A DNA stretch of 64,000 nt. Origin: Streptomyces pseudovenezuelae. Lineage in GTDB: Bacteria > Actinomycetota > Actinomycetes > Streptomycetales > Streptomycetaceae. This document shows, piece after piece, positions 9,274 through 18,158 of the stretch. The stretch is from positions 470,476 through 534,475 of the forward strand of contig NZ_KQ948146.1 of NCBI RefSeq assembly GCF_001513955.1. Reading direction: 5' to 3'. How positions within the stretch are numbered: the first letter of the stretch is position 1; every line of letters begins with the position of its first letter. The position numbers and the translations under genes were made by a program. The notes under the pieces are model-generated. The model saw only the letters and a program-made list of their open reading frames with translations. It searched no databases and was not told the origin of the DNA.

Positions 9274-9975
9274 GTGGACGAGACAGCCCCGCAGAAGGGA
9301 AGCGTGCCGCAGCGCGCCATCGAGCAGATCAAGGCGATGATCGGCGAGGGCCGGCTGGAGCCGGGCCAGCGGCTGCCGACCGAGCGTGATCTGGCGGTCC
9401 AGCTGGGCATCTCCCGCAGTTCGATGCGGGAGGCGATCCGCGCGCTGACGGTCCTGGGCGTGCTGGAGGCGCGGCACGGCTCGGGCATCTACGTCACCCA
9501 GCTGGAGGCGGGCGACCTGCTGGAGACCTTCGGCGTGGTCGCCGATCTGTCCCGGGGCCCGCGGCTGGTGGAGCTGCTGGAGGTGCGCCGCATCCTGGAG
9601 TCGACGGCGACCGCGCTGGCCGCCGCCCGCATCACCCCCGACCAGCTGGCCGAGGTGGAGAAGCACCTCACGGCGATGAACGCCACCGACGACCCCGAGG
9701 TGATCCTCGCCCACGACCTGGCCTTCCACCGGGAGATCGCGGCGGCCGCCGGCAACGACACGATGGCGGCGATCCTGGAGGGCCTGTCCTCGCGCACCTT
9801 CCGGGCCCGGGTCTGGCGCGGCTACCAGGAGGAGGGCGCCTTCGAGCGCACCCGGCGCGAGCACGCCGCGATCCACCGGGCCCTGGTCGCCCACGACCCG
9901 GAGGCGGCCCGGGCGGCGGCCGCCGCGCATGTGGGCGAGGTGGAGGAGTGGCTGCGGGCGCAGCTCGGGGGGTGA
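9274..9975 (+). CDS. GntR family, FadR subfamily transcriptional regulator
   Basis: A 233-aa regulator. The winged-helix domain covers residues ~10-80 (LEPGQRLPTERDLAVQLG, SRSSMREAIRAL, LEARHGSGIYV). An FCD ligand-binding domain follows, with the metal-binding pattern HDLAFHREIA and later histidines. GTG at 9274 is chosen because GGGGAGGAG ends 4 nt upstream; an earlier in-frame start would include untypical sequence across the operator. FCD regulators usually sense sugar acids or carboxylates, so a fuconate pathway intermediate is a plausible inducer. Divergent to the fucose operon. Confidence 0.92.
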   Translation: MDETAPQKGSVPQRAIEQIKAMIGEGRLEPGQRLPTERDLAVQLGISRSSMREAIRALTVLGVLEARHGSGIYVTQLEAGDLLETFGVVADLSRGPRLVELLEVRRILESTATALAAARITPDQLAEVEKHLTAMNATDDPEVILAHDLAFHREIAAAAGNDTMAAILEGLSSRTFRARVWRGYQEEGAFERTRREHAAIHRALVAHDPEAARAAAAAHVGEVEEWLRAQLGG

Positions 9976-10016
9976 CCCCGGGGCGGGCCGAGCAGCGGAC
10001 GGAGGATCGGTGAGGA

Positions 10017-10069
10017 GGGGGGCGGATCTCACCCGCCCCCCTGTCGGGGGCGGGGTCTCACCCGCCCCC
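10017..10069. terminator. Tandem G+C hairpins, bidirectional terminator between gntR and GH38
   Basis: Two consecutive inverted repeats: GGGGGGCGG/CCGCCCCCC (10017-10041) and GGGGGCGGG/CCCGCCCCC (10046-10069), with 6-7 nt loops. They sit between two convergent genes and share the motif CTCACCCGCCCCC, so the second probably arose by local duplication. Confidence 0.7.
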
Positions 10070-10084
10070 TGTCGCCGGCCCCGC

Positions 10085-13000
10085 TCAGGCCCTGGCGAAC
10101 CTCAGCGTGACCAGCTCGAACGGCCGCAGCCGCAACGAGACCTCGTTCCCCTCCCTCCGCAGCGGGGCGGCGTCGGCCGACGGTCGCTCCAGCAGATCCG
10201 TCGCCGTGACCCCGGCCACCTCGAACCCGGCCGTGAGCGTGGCCCGTGCCCGGCCGCCGTGCGCCTCGTGGAAGCGGACCACCACGTCCCCGCTGCCGTC
10301 GTCGGCCAGCTTGACCGCGGTGACGACCACCGCCTCCTGGTCGACCGACACGAGCGGGGCGACCTCCTGGGACCCCCGCAAGGACCGCTCCGGCAGGTTG
10401 ATCCGCCACCCCTCCCGCACCGCGTCCCCGACCCCGGCCCCCGGGACCAGCGCGTGCCGGAAGCGGTGGACGCCCTGGTCGGTCTCCGGGTCGGGGAACC
10501 GCGGGGCGCGCAGCAGCGACGCCCGGACCGTGGTGGTCGTGCCCCGGTCGCCGTCCGTGCGCACGGTACGGGTCACGTCGTGGCCGTACGTCGAGTCGTT
10601 GACCAGCGCCACGCCCCAGCCGGGTTCCTCCAGGTGCACGAAGCGGTGGTTGCAGGCCTCGAACTTCGCCGCCTCCCATGAGGTGTTGGTGTGGGTGGGC
10701 CGGTGGAAGTGCCCGAACTGCGTCTCCGAGGCGTACCGTTCGGCGTGCACGTCCAGCGGGAAGGCGAGCTTGAGGAACTTCTCCGTCTCGTGCCAGTCGA
10801 CCTCCGTGTCCACCAGCAGCCGCCGCTCCCCCGGCGCCAGCGACAGGAGCTGGCTGACGCGGGAGGCGCCGAAGGTCCTCGTGATCCGCACCCCGTGCCC
10901 CTCGGGGGCGATCCCGTCCACGCCGGTGAGATCCGTGACCGTGTTGCGGTAGAACTCGTCCACGTCCCAGGCGTCCCACATGTTGGGGAAGTCCGGGTGG
11001 AGTTGGAGGAGGTTTCCCGCCTGCCCGGCCGCGATGGTCTCCCGGTCGGCCGCGATGTCGTACGCGGAGACGACCAGGCCCCGGGCGTCGACCTCGACCC
11101 GCAGGACGCCGTTGTCCAGGACGTGCCCGCCGCCGGGTCGCCCGGTCACCGTGGTCCGTCCCTCGGTGACCGCGGGTCCGGCGCCGCCCGCCGCGACTCC
11201 CCGCCGGCCGTGGGGTGCGGAGTTGAAGAGCAGTTCCCGGGCCCCCTCCCCCGCCAGCGCGCGCTGGGCCGCGTCGACGATGCCGTTCAGCTCGTCCGCG
11301 AGCCGGTCGTAGGTGCGCCGCGCCTCCCGGTGGACCCACGCGATGGAGGAGCCCGGCAGGATGTCGTGGAACTGGTGGAGCAGCACCGTCTTCCAGATGC
11401 GGTCCAACTGCTCGTACGGGTAGGGGAATCCGGCCCGTACGGCCGCGGTCGCCGCCCACAGCTCGGCCTCGCGCAGGAGGTGTTCGCTGCGACGGTTGCC
11501 CTGCTTTGTCCTGGCCTGGCTGGTGAGGGTGGCGCGGTGGAGTTCTAGGTACAGCTCGCCGACCCACACCGGTGGTTCGGGGTACTCGGCCTCGGCCTTG
11601 GCGAAGAACTCCGCCGGGGTCTCCCAGGCCACGGCCGCCGACCCTTCGAGGTCGCGCAGGCGGGCCGCCTTGGCGATCATCTCCCGGGTCGTGCCCCCGC
11701 CTCCGTCCCCCCAGCCGGTGGGGGCGAGGGAGTGCCGGGCGACCCCCTTGTCCTTGAAGTTCCTTGCCGCGTGGGCGATTTCGCTGCCCTTCATGGAGCA
11801 GTTGTAGGTGTCGACGGGCGGGAAGTGGGTGAAGATCCGGGTGCCGTCGATGCCCTCCCACCGGAAGGTGTGGTGGGGGAACTTGTTCGTCTGCGACCAG
11901 GAGATCTTCTGGGTCAGCAGCCACTTGGACCCGGCCGCTTTGATGATCTGCGGCAGTCCGGCCGCGAACCCGAAGGTGTCGGGCAGCCACGCCTCCTCGT
12001 TCTCGATGCCGAACTCGTCGAGGAAGAACCGCTTGCCGTGCACGAACTGACGGGCCATCGCCTCCGAGCCGGGCATGTTGGTGTCCGACTCCACCCACAT
12101 GCCGCCGGCGGGCACGAACCGCCCGTCGGCGACCGCCTTCTTGACCCGCGCCCACACCTCGGGCCGGTGGTCGCGCACCCACGCCCACTGCTGGGCCTGG
12201 GACATGGCGAACACGAACTCCGGCTCGTCGTCGAGCAGCGCGGTCATGTTGGAGGTGGTCCGGGCGACCTTGCGGACCGTCTCGCGCAGCGGCCACAGCC
12301 ACGCCGAGTCGATGTGCGCGTGGCCGACGGCGCTGATGCGGTGGGCGGAGGGGACGGCGGGCTCCGTCAGGACCGTCTCCAGCCGTACGCGGGCCTGTGC
12401 CGCCGTGCCGCCCACGTCCTGGAGGTCCAGGGCGTCCAGCGCCTTCTCCACCGCCCGCAGGATCTCCCAGCGGCGCGCCGAGTCCACCGGCAGCTCGGCC
12501 ATCAGCTCGCCGAGCACCTCCAGGTCGATCACCAGCTGCCACACCGTCTCGTCGAGGACGGCGAGGTCCATGCGCGCCAGCCGGTACTGCGGCTCGCTGC
12601 CCGCGGTCTCCTTGTCACCCAACTGTGTGGGCAGGAAGGGGTGGTAGTCGAGGATGACGGGGTTGGAGGCGGCCTCGACGTGCAGGCGCACCTCCTCGCC
12701 GCCCTCGACGGGCGCGCCGATCCGCACCCACTGGTTGCGCGGGTTGAGGCCCTTCACGGGGGTGCCGTCGGGCCGGTAGACCAGGCCCTCGCACTGGAAG
12801 CCGGGCATGTTCTCGTCGAAGCCGAGGTCCAGGACGGCTTCCACGGTCCTGCCGGCCCATTCCTCGGGGACGGTCCCGGTGACGCGGAACCAGCTGGTGC
12901 CCCAGGGGGCACCCCAGCGGGCGCCCACCGCGATGGGTTCCGGCTCGGCGGCCAGGCCCTCGGCGACGGGCACCGGCTCGTCGGGCGCGTGCCACACCGC

Positions 13001-13099
13001 CACCTCCAGCGGCACGGACTCGGGGTACACGGCGGGGCGGAGGCGCTCGTCGAGGACGCGCCTGAGGCGGGCCTCGACCAGGCTGCGGTCGTCATGCAT
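10085..13099 (-). CDS. GH38 alpha-mannosidase
   Basis: A 1004-aa glycoside hydrolase family 38 enzyme. The catalytic domain contains GHAHIDSAWLWP near residue 260 (zinc ligands) and WVESDTNMPGSE near residue 335, whose Asp is the expected nucleophile; C-terminal beta-sandwich domains end RPFELVTLRFARA. No signal peptide is visible, so it probably acts in the cytoplasm on imported oligosaccharides. It is the last gene of the run from the oligosaccharide ABC transporter through GH5 and GH85, separated from GH85 by ~50 bp. With those partners its likely substrate is the alpha-mannose branches of N-glycans. Confidence 0.93.
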   Translation of the reverse strand: MHDDRSLVEARLRRVLDERLRPAVYPESVPLEVAVWHAPDEPVPVAEGLAAEPEPIAVGARWGAPWGTSWFRVTGTVPEEWAGRTVEAVLDLGFDENMPGFQCEGLVYRPDGTPVKGLNPRNQWVRIGAPVEGGEEVRLHVEAASNPVILDYHPFLPTQLGDKETAGSEPQYRLARMDLAVLDETVWQLVIDLEVLGELMAELPVDSARRWEILRAVEKALDALDLQDVGGTAAQARVRLETVLTEPAVPSAHRISAVGHAHIDSAWLWPLRETVRKVARTTSNMTALLDDEPEFVFAMSQAQQWAWVRDHRPEVWARVKKAVADGRFVPAGGMWVESDTNMPGSEAMARQFVHGKRFFLDEFGIENEEAWLPDTFGFAAGLPQIIKAAGSKWLLTQKISWSQTNKFPHHTFRWEGIDGTRIFTHFPPVDTYNCSMKGSEIAHAARNFKDKGVARHSLAPTGWGDGGGGTTREMIAKAARLRDLEGSAAVAWETPAEFFAKAEAEYPEPPVWVGELYLELHRATLTSQARTKQGNRRSEHLLREAELWAATAAVRAGFPYPYEQLDRIWKTVLLHQFHDILPGSSIAWVHREARRTYDRLADELNGIVDAAQRALAGEGARELLFNSAPHGRRGVAAGGAGPAVTEGRTTVTGRPGGGHVLDNGVLRVEVDARGLVVSAYDIAADRETIAAGQAGNLLQLHPDFPNMWDAWDVDEFYRNTVTDLTGVDGIAPEGHGVRITRTFGASRVSQLLSLAPGERRLLVDTEVDWHETEKFLKLAFPLDVHAERYASETQFGHFHRPTHTNTSWEAAKFEACNHRFVHLEEPGWGVALVNDSTYGHDVTRTVRTDGDRGTTTTVRASLLRAPRFPDPETDQGVHRFRHALVPGAGVGDAVREGWRINLPERSLRGSQEVAPLVSVDQEAVVVTAVKLADDGSGDVVVRFHEAHGGRARATLTAGFEVAGVTATDLLERPSADAAPLRREGNEVSLRLRPFELVTLRFARA

Positions 13100-13148
13100 G
13101 CGGGGTGCTCTCCAGGGTTCCGGGGGTTACCAGAGGTGGGTCACGGGG

Positions 13149-15140
13149 TCACCAGGGATGGGTGACGGTCACAGGGTCCGACGACGAGTACAGCTCCCCC
13201 ACGGCGCGCAGCTCCAACCGTGCCTGCCGCTCGCCCTGTTCGGGGCGCAGGCCGGCGACGAACCAGGCCTGCTGGCAGGTGGCGCCGAGGAAGCGCCGGG
13301 TGCCGTCGGGCAGGAGCCGGTGCAGGGTGTAGTGGCGTACGGCGCCGGGTGCCCGGTTCCAGGCCAGGCGCAGGTCGCCGCCCGAGGCCGCGGTGACCCG
13401 CAGTCCGGAGGGCGGGCAGGGGGTGCGGTGGGTGTCGTGCACGGCGATCGCGCCGAGCCGCCACTTCACCGAGCCGGCGCCGGTGAGCCGTACGCCGAGC
13501 GTGTGGAGGGACCCGGAGAGCCCGGTGAGCCGTACGGTCGAGGTCCGCCAGCCGTCGCCGGTGGTCACCGGACGGTAGGTGTACGGCGGTGTCGCCCCCG
13601 GCGCGGACGGGTCGGCGGTGGCCACCGCGAGCTCGACGCCCACCTCGCCCTCGTCGGTCCGATGGGTCAGCTCGACCACCGTGTCACCGCTGATCGGCAG
13701 CCGTACGGTGTACAGGTCCACGGTGACCGGCGCGTCCACGACACCGGCCACGAGGACGCTGCTGCCGCCCCGCCAGGCGTCCGCGAAGTCGAAGGAGACG
13801 GCCGGGCGCGATCCGTCCGTCCGCACCACCCACCGCCGCGACGGCAGCCGGTCCTGCAGCCCGAGGTGGTTCCACGCGGTCTCCGACGTGACGGTCCCCT
13901 CCTCGTACCACCGCAGCCCGTGCCCGGTGTTGAACACGCTCGCGAAGGGCAGCGCGGTGACCGTCGACCGGTCCGCGACCGACACCGCCGGAGCCCGCCA
14001 GCCGTCCGTGGCGTCCGGCCGCGAGGGATCGAGCGACGCCCCGGTCCAGAAGCGGTCGTCGGCCGCGTGGAAGTGCTCCGGTCCCCGCTGGTCCGAGGGC
14101 AGGTGGTTGCGGGTCCACTCCGGCCGGTACAGCCCGATCGAGGTCACATGGGCCCGGTCCCGGGGCACGATCGCGTCCCAGTTCCCGGACGTGTTCCAGC
14201 CGTTCGCCTCCACGTCGACGCCCGCCCACAACGCGTAGCGGCTGCGGCCCAGTCGCTGTGCCAGCGTGCCCGAGGAGGCCAGACTGCCCGCCGTCCAACG
14301 GAAGTCGACGAACATGTCGTCCGCGGTCTCGAAGAACGGCTGGTTCCGGCTGTTGAGCGCGCCCTGCCAGCTCACCGTCCCGCCCACGGTCATCGAGTCG
14401 TACCAGGTGACCCGCTGGCCCTTCGCCGCGGAGAGGGACTTGAGCTCCCGTACGAATCCCAGCATGTCCGCCCCGAGGGCGGCGTCCCCTCCGCCGGTCT
14501 CGGCGTTGACGAACCAGCCGTCGAAGCCGTACGCCGTGGCGACCGCGACGAGTCGGTCCGCCAGCGGATACCGCCCCGCCGCGTCCTTCTGCACCAGGTC
14601 CCGGGTCCACCGCAGCTGTCCGCCGTAGGCGACCGGCGGCAGGAAGATGGTGCCGAGGACGGGCACGCCGTGGCGGTGGGCGGCGTCCACGATCGGGGCG
14701 TTCGGCGCGAGGATCAGCCCCTCGCCGGACGAGCCGCCCCAGAAGACCAGCTCGTCCACGTAGGCCCAGTGCCCGAAGGCGTAGTAGTCGGACGTGGCCG
14801 AGCCCTGCGAGGGGTTGCCGGCCGTGGGCCCGAAGGAGACCAGCGACTGGACGCGGGCCTGGTCGGCGCGTGCCGTCGGGTTCGCGGGCGTCGGGGTGAA
14901 GCGGGCGGCGAGCGGCACGGAGGCCGCGTTGAAGGCGAGGTCGGCGTCGTCGGCGGGCCGCCACGCCTTGAGGCTGCGCCAGGTGATGCCGGCGCCGGGG
15001 CTGCCGGCGGGCAGGGAGTCCGGGTACCAGTAGGTGGCGTACGGCTGGAGCGCGGTCGCCGTCACGGCCTGCGCGGGGAGGGCGGGCAGCAGCGCCGTCG
15101 CGGTCGCGGCGAACAGGACCGTGCGTCTGGTGGGGTTCAC
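13149..15140 (-). CDS. Secreted GH85 endo-beta-N-acetylglucosaminidase
   Basis: A 663-aa protein. The N-terminus (VNPTRRTVLFAATATALLPA) is a Tat-like signal peptide ending near AQA. The GH85 domain starts with YATYWYPDSLPAGSPG, and the catalytic Asn-x-Glu pair is in GFDGWFVNAETGG near residue 205. C-terminal beta domains (~430-663) include a fibronectin-III-like end. The enzyme cleaves between the two core GlcNAc residues of N-glycans. GTG at 15140 is supported by AGGAGG ~10 nt upstream; it follows the GH5 stop by 13 bp. Confidence 0.92.
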   Translation of the reverse strand: MNPTRRTVLFAATATALLPALPAQAVTATALQPYATYWYPDSLPAGSPGAGITWRSLKAWRPADDADLAFNAASVPLAARFTPTPANPTARADQARVQSLVSFGPTAGNPSQGSATSDYYAFGHWAYVDELVFWGGSSGEGLILAPNAPIVDAAHRHGVPVLGTIFLPPVAYGGQLRWTRDLVQKDAAGRYPLADRLVAVATAYGFDGWFVNAETGGGDAALGADMLGFVRELKSLSAAKGQRVTWYDSMTVGGTVSWQGALNSRNQPFFETADDMFVDFRWTAGSLASSGTLAQRLGRSRYALWAGVDVEANGWNTSGNWDAIVPRDRAHVTSIGLYRPEWTRNHLPSDQRGPEHFHAADDRFWTGASLDPSRPDATDGWRAPAVSVADRSTVTALPFASVFNTGHGLRWYEEGTVTSETAWNHLGLQDRLPSRRWVVRTDGSRPAVSFDFADAWRGGSSVLVAGVVDAPVTVDLYTVRLPISGDTVVELTHRTDEGEVGVELAVATADPSAPGATPPYTYRPVTTGDGWRTSTVRLTGLSGSLHTLGVRLTGAGSVKWRLGAIAVHDTHRTPCPPSGLRVTAASGGDLRLAWNRAPGAVRHYTLHRLLPDGTRRFLGATCQQAWFVAGLRPEQGERQARLELRAVGELYSSSDPVTVTHPW

Positions 15141-15153
15141 GAGCGGGTGCCTC

Positions 15154-16401
15154 CTAGTGGTCCTTGTGGGGTGGGAGTACCTGATCGGGGGTGACGACCT
15201 CGGTGATGCCGCGCGCGGACAGGTGGTCCCGGTCGGCGGCACGGGCGTCGAGGACGGTGGTGGGGCGGGCGCCGTCGGCGACCAGCCGGAACCAGGCGTC
15301 GTAGACCGGGCCGCCGGGTGCGCAGAGCGAGCGGGAGCCGGGGTCGGCGGGGACGACCAGAGCGGTCGTACGGCGGTCCGGGGCGGCCGAGCCGGCGCGT
15401 GCCGCCCGCTCCAGCACCCGGGCCGTGTCCTTCGGTTGCCGGTCGTTGGTCAACAGGCCGAGCCCGTACTCGAGTTCCGGGAAGTCGGCCAGGTCCCGGG
15501 ACACGTCGTGGGAGCACCACCAGGTGATGCCCCACAGGTCGGGGCAGTCCAGGGCGCCGGCCACGGTCGCCTCGGTGAAGGCGGCGGCGTGCTCGGGCGG
15601 GACGAGCGGCGCGGGTGCGCCGACCTCCTGGAGCCAGACCGGCCGGTGCGGGTCGTCGGCCCAGGCCTTGCTCAGCTCGACGAGGTAGGCCGCGTGGTGC
15701 TCGCTCTCGACGGAGGTGCGGCCGTGACGCTGGGCGGTGCCGTTGAAGACCCAGGAGTGCACGGCGGTGACGGTGCCGTGGCGGGCGGCCTGGGCGGGGG
15801 TGAAGGGCTGGTCGTCCTGGTACCAGGTGGCGTCGTACTCGGCGTGCAGGTGCAGCCGGCCGGGCGCCCCTTCCTCGCAGGCGGCCAGCATGCGGGTGAG
15901 CCAGGCGTCGATCTGCTCGGGCGTGGCCGGGTCCGGGTCCGGATGGGGGGCGGCGGAGAACTGGTTGATCTCGTTGCCGAGGGTCATGCCGAGGAAGTTG
16001 GGGCGGTCCGCCAGCGCCGCCGCCAGCGTGCGCAGATAGGCGGCCTGGCCCTCGACGACCCGCGGGTCGGTGAAGAGGTTGCTCCGGTGCCAGGTCCGTG
16101 TCCAGGCCGGCAGGAAGTCGAAGCTGCTCAAGTGCCCTTGCAGACCGTCGACGTTGACGTCGAGTCCGCGTTCGGCGGCGGCGTCGACGAGCCGTACGAG
16201 GTCCGCTACGGCACGCTCCCGGATCAGGGTGCGGTTCGGCTGGAAGTACGGCCACAGCGGGAAGACCCGAATGTGGTCGAGGCCCAGGGCGGCGATCGAG
16301 TCGAGGTCGGCGCGGACGGCGTCCAGGTCGAAGTCGAGCCAGTGGTGGAACCATCCGACGCTCGGGGTGTAGTTGACGCCGAAGCGCACGGCAGCAGGCA
16401 T
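15154..16401 (-). CDS. GH5-type beta-mannosidase-like glycoside hydrolase, cytoplasmic
   Basis: A 415-aa clan GH-A barrel enzyme. The acid/base Glu is in LGNEINQF and the nucleophile Glu in VWLQEVGAP; FGVNYTPSVGWFHHW at the N-terminus resembles the GH5_18 group. Bifidobacterial GH5_18 enzymes cleave the Man-beta-1,4-GlcNAc left after endoglycosidase and alpha-mannosidase action, and the neighbours here are exactly those enzymes. No signal peptide is seen. AAGGA lies ~8 nt before the ATG. The subfamily is inferred; the GH5/clan A call is firmer. Confidence 0.82.
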   Translation of the reverse strand: MPAAVRFGVNYTPSVGWFHHWLDFDLDAVRADLDSIAALGLDHIRVFPLWPYFQPNRTLIRERAVADLVRLVDAAAERGLDVNVDGLQGHLSSFDFLPAWTRTWHRSNLFTDPRVVEGQAAYLRTLAAALADRPNFLGMTLGNEINQFSAAPHPDPDPATPEQIDAWLTRMLAACEEGAPGRLHLHAEYDATWYQDDQPFTPAQAARHGTVTAVHSWVFNGTAQRHGRTSVESEHHAAYLVELSKAWADDPHRPVWLQEVGAPAPLVPPEHAAAFTEATVAGALDCPDLWGITWWCSHDVSRDLADFPELEYGLGLLTNDRQPKDTARVLERAARAGSAAPDRRTTALVVPADPGSRSLCAPGGPVYDAWFRLVADGARPTTVLDARAADRDHLSARGITEVVTPDQVLPPHKDH

Positions 16402-16432
16402 GCGGAGTCCTTGTCAGACGCGGAGCGGGGGT

Positions 16433-17263
16433 TCAGCCCTTCACCGCCCCCTCGCCCACTCCGCGGAAGAAGTACCGCTGGAGACCGGCGAAGAGGGCGA
16501 TCAGCGGGGCCACGGCGATGACCGTGCCCGCGGCGACGAGCCGTTCGTCGTTGGCGAAGGTGCCGTGCAGGTAGTTGAGGCCGATGGTGAGGGTGAACTT
16601 CGAGGGGTCGCTCAACACGATCAGCGGCCACAGGAAGTCGTCCCAGGCGCCCATGAAGGCGAAGATCGCGACGACGGCCACGGTCCCCTTCACCGACGGC
16701 AGCGCGATCCGCAGGAACCGCTGCCAGACGTCGGCGCCGTCGACGTAGGCCGCCTCCTCGATCTCGTAGGGCAGGTTGAGGAAGGCGTTGCGCATCAGCA
16801 GGACGTTCATCGCGCCGATGCAGCCGGGCAGGACCACGCCGACCAGGGTGTTGTTGAGGCCGAGCTCCCGCATGGTGGTGAACTGGGCGATGATGATGCC
16901 CTCCACGGGCACGAGCATCGCCAGGACGAAGGCGAGGGTGGCCGCGCGGCGACCGCGGTAGCGCAGCCGGGCCAGGGCGTAGCCGGCGAGTGCCGAACCG
17001 ACGCAGTTGGTCACGACGTTGGCGGTGGCGACCTTCAGCGAGTTGAAGGCGTAGTCCCAGACGGGGATGGTGTCGGAGACGCGCTCGTAGTTGTGCAGGG
17101 TCGGGTGCCGAGGGAAGAAGGACGGTGGCGAGCTGTAGATGTCCTCCGTGGGGCCCTTGAGCGAGGTCGACAGCTGCCAGAGGAAGGGGCCGACGGTCAG
17201 GGCCAGGACGGCGAGCAACAGAACGTAGCGCAGCACCAGTTCGCCCTTGCGTGTCCGGGTCAT
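16433..17263 (-). CDS. Carbohydrate ABC transporter permease (MalG type)
   Basis: A 276-aa inner-membrane permease with six hydrophobic segments and the EAA loop EIEEAAYVDGADVWQRFLRI near residue 170. It pairs with the MalF-type permease, whose stop overlaps its start by 4 nt. No dedicated ATPase gene is present nearby, as is usual for Streptomyces CUT1 importers that share the MsiK ATPase. Cargo is probably N-glycan oligosaccharide. Confidence 0.93.
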   Translation of the reverse strand: MTRTRKGELVLRYVLLLAVLALTVGPFLWQLSTSLKGPTEDIYSSPPSFFPRHPTLHNYERVSDTIPVWDYAFNSLKVATANVVTNCVGSALAGYALARLRYRGRRAATLAFVLAMLVPVEGIIIAQFTTMRELGLNNTLVGVVLPGCIGAMNVLLMRNAFLNLPYEIEEAAYVDGADVWQRFLRIALPSVKGTVAVVAIFAFMGAWDDFLWPLIVLSDPSKFTLTIGLNYLHGTFANDERLVAAGTVIAVAPLIALFAGLQRYFFRGVGEGAVKG

Positions 17264-18156
17264 GCCTCCCCCCTCCGATCGGCTCGCAGCACGAGCAGCA
17301 TCAGCGCGACGGTGACGACGAAGACGACGACCGAGATCGCGGACGCGTAGCCGACCCGGCCCGTCAGTCCGGTGCCGGTGCGCTGGACGAGCATCACGAG
17401 CGTGGTGTCCTCGCCGGCCGGTCCGCCGCTCGGGCCGGCCATCAGGTAGACCTCGGAGAACACCTTGAAGGCGGCGACCGAGGACAGCGCCCCGACGAGT
17501 GCCATGGTGGAACGGACGGCGGGCACGGTCACCGTGACGAACCGCCGGATCGCCCCGGCCCCGTCCACCGCCGCGGCCTCGTGCAGCTCACGCGGCACGT
17601 TGGCCAGCGCGGCCAGATAAATGATCATGTAGTAGCCGAGGCCCTTCCACACCGTGACCGCCATGGCGCTCAGCAGGAGCAGCCACTGGTCGCTCAGAAA
17701 GCCGACCCGGCCGACCCCGACGGCCTCCAGCAACGAGTTGATCAGGCCGCGTTCGTCGAGGAGCCAGACCCAGATGAGTCCGACCACGACGATCGACGCG
17801 ACGACCGGGGTGTAGAAGGCGGACCGGAAGAAGGTGATGCCGGGGATGTTCTTCTGGACCAGCAGCGCGAGCAGCAGCGGCAGGATCACCAGCGCGGGCA
17901 CGACTCCGAGGACGTACAGGGTGCTGTTGCGCAGGCCGATCCAGAACATGTCGTCGTGCAGCAGCTCACGGAAGTTCGCGAGGCCCACGAACTCGCCGGG
18001 GATCAGGGTGCGCTTGTCGGTGAAGGCGTTGACCAGTGTGGAGACGAACGGGTACAGGATGAACACGCCGATGATCAGCAGCCCGGGAGCGGCGAACAAC
18101 CAGGGACTCAGCGGCAGCTGGCGCCGCACCCGGCGCGCCCGAGAGACAGCGGCCAT
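17260..18156 (-). CDS. Carbohydrate ABC transporter permease (MalF type)
   Basis: A 298-aa polytopic permease with EAA-loop sequence ELHEAAAVDGAGAIRRFVTV near residue 190, opening with a basic cytoplasmic tail and a first membrane helix around residues 15-37. It starts only 2 nt from the binding-protein stop and overlaps the next permease by ATGA, so the three transport genes form one translationally linked unit. Confidence 0.93.
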   Translation of the reverse strand: MAAVSRARRVRRQLPLSPWLFAAPGLLIIGVFILYPFVSTLVNAFTDKRTLIPGEFVGLANFRELLHDDMFWIGLRNSTLYVLGVVPALVILPLLLALLVQKNIPGITFFRSAFYTPVVASIVVVGLIWVWLLDERGLINSLLEAVGVGRVGFLSDQWLLLLSAMAVTVWKGLGYYMIIYLAALANVPRELHEAAAVDGAGAIRRFVTVTVPAVRSTMALVGALSSVAAFKVFSEVYLMAGPSGGPAGEDTTLVMLVQRTGTGLTGRVGYASAISVVVFVVTVALMLLVLRADRRGEA

Positions 18157-18158
18157 GA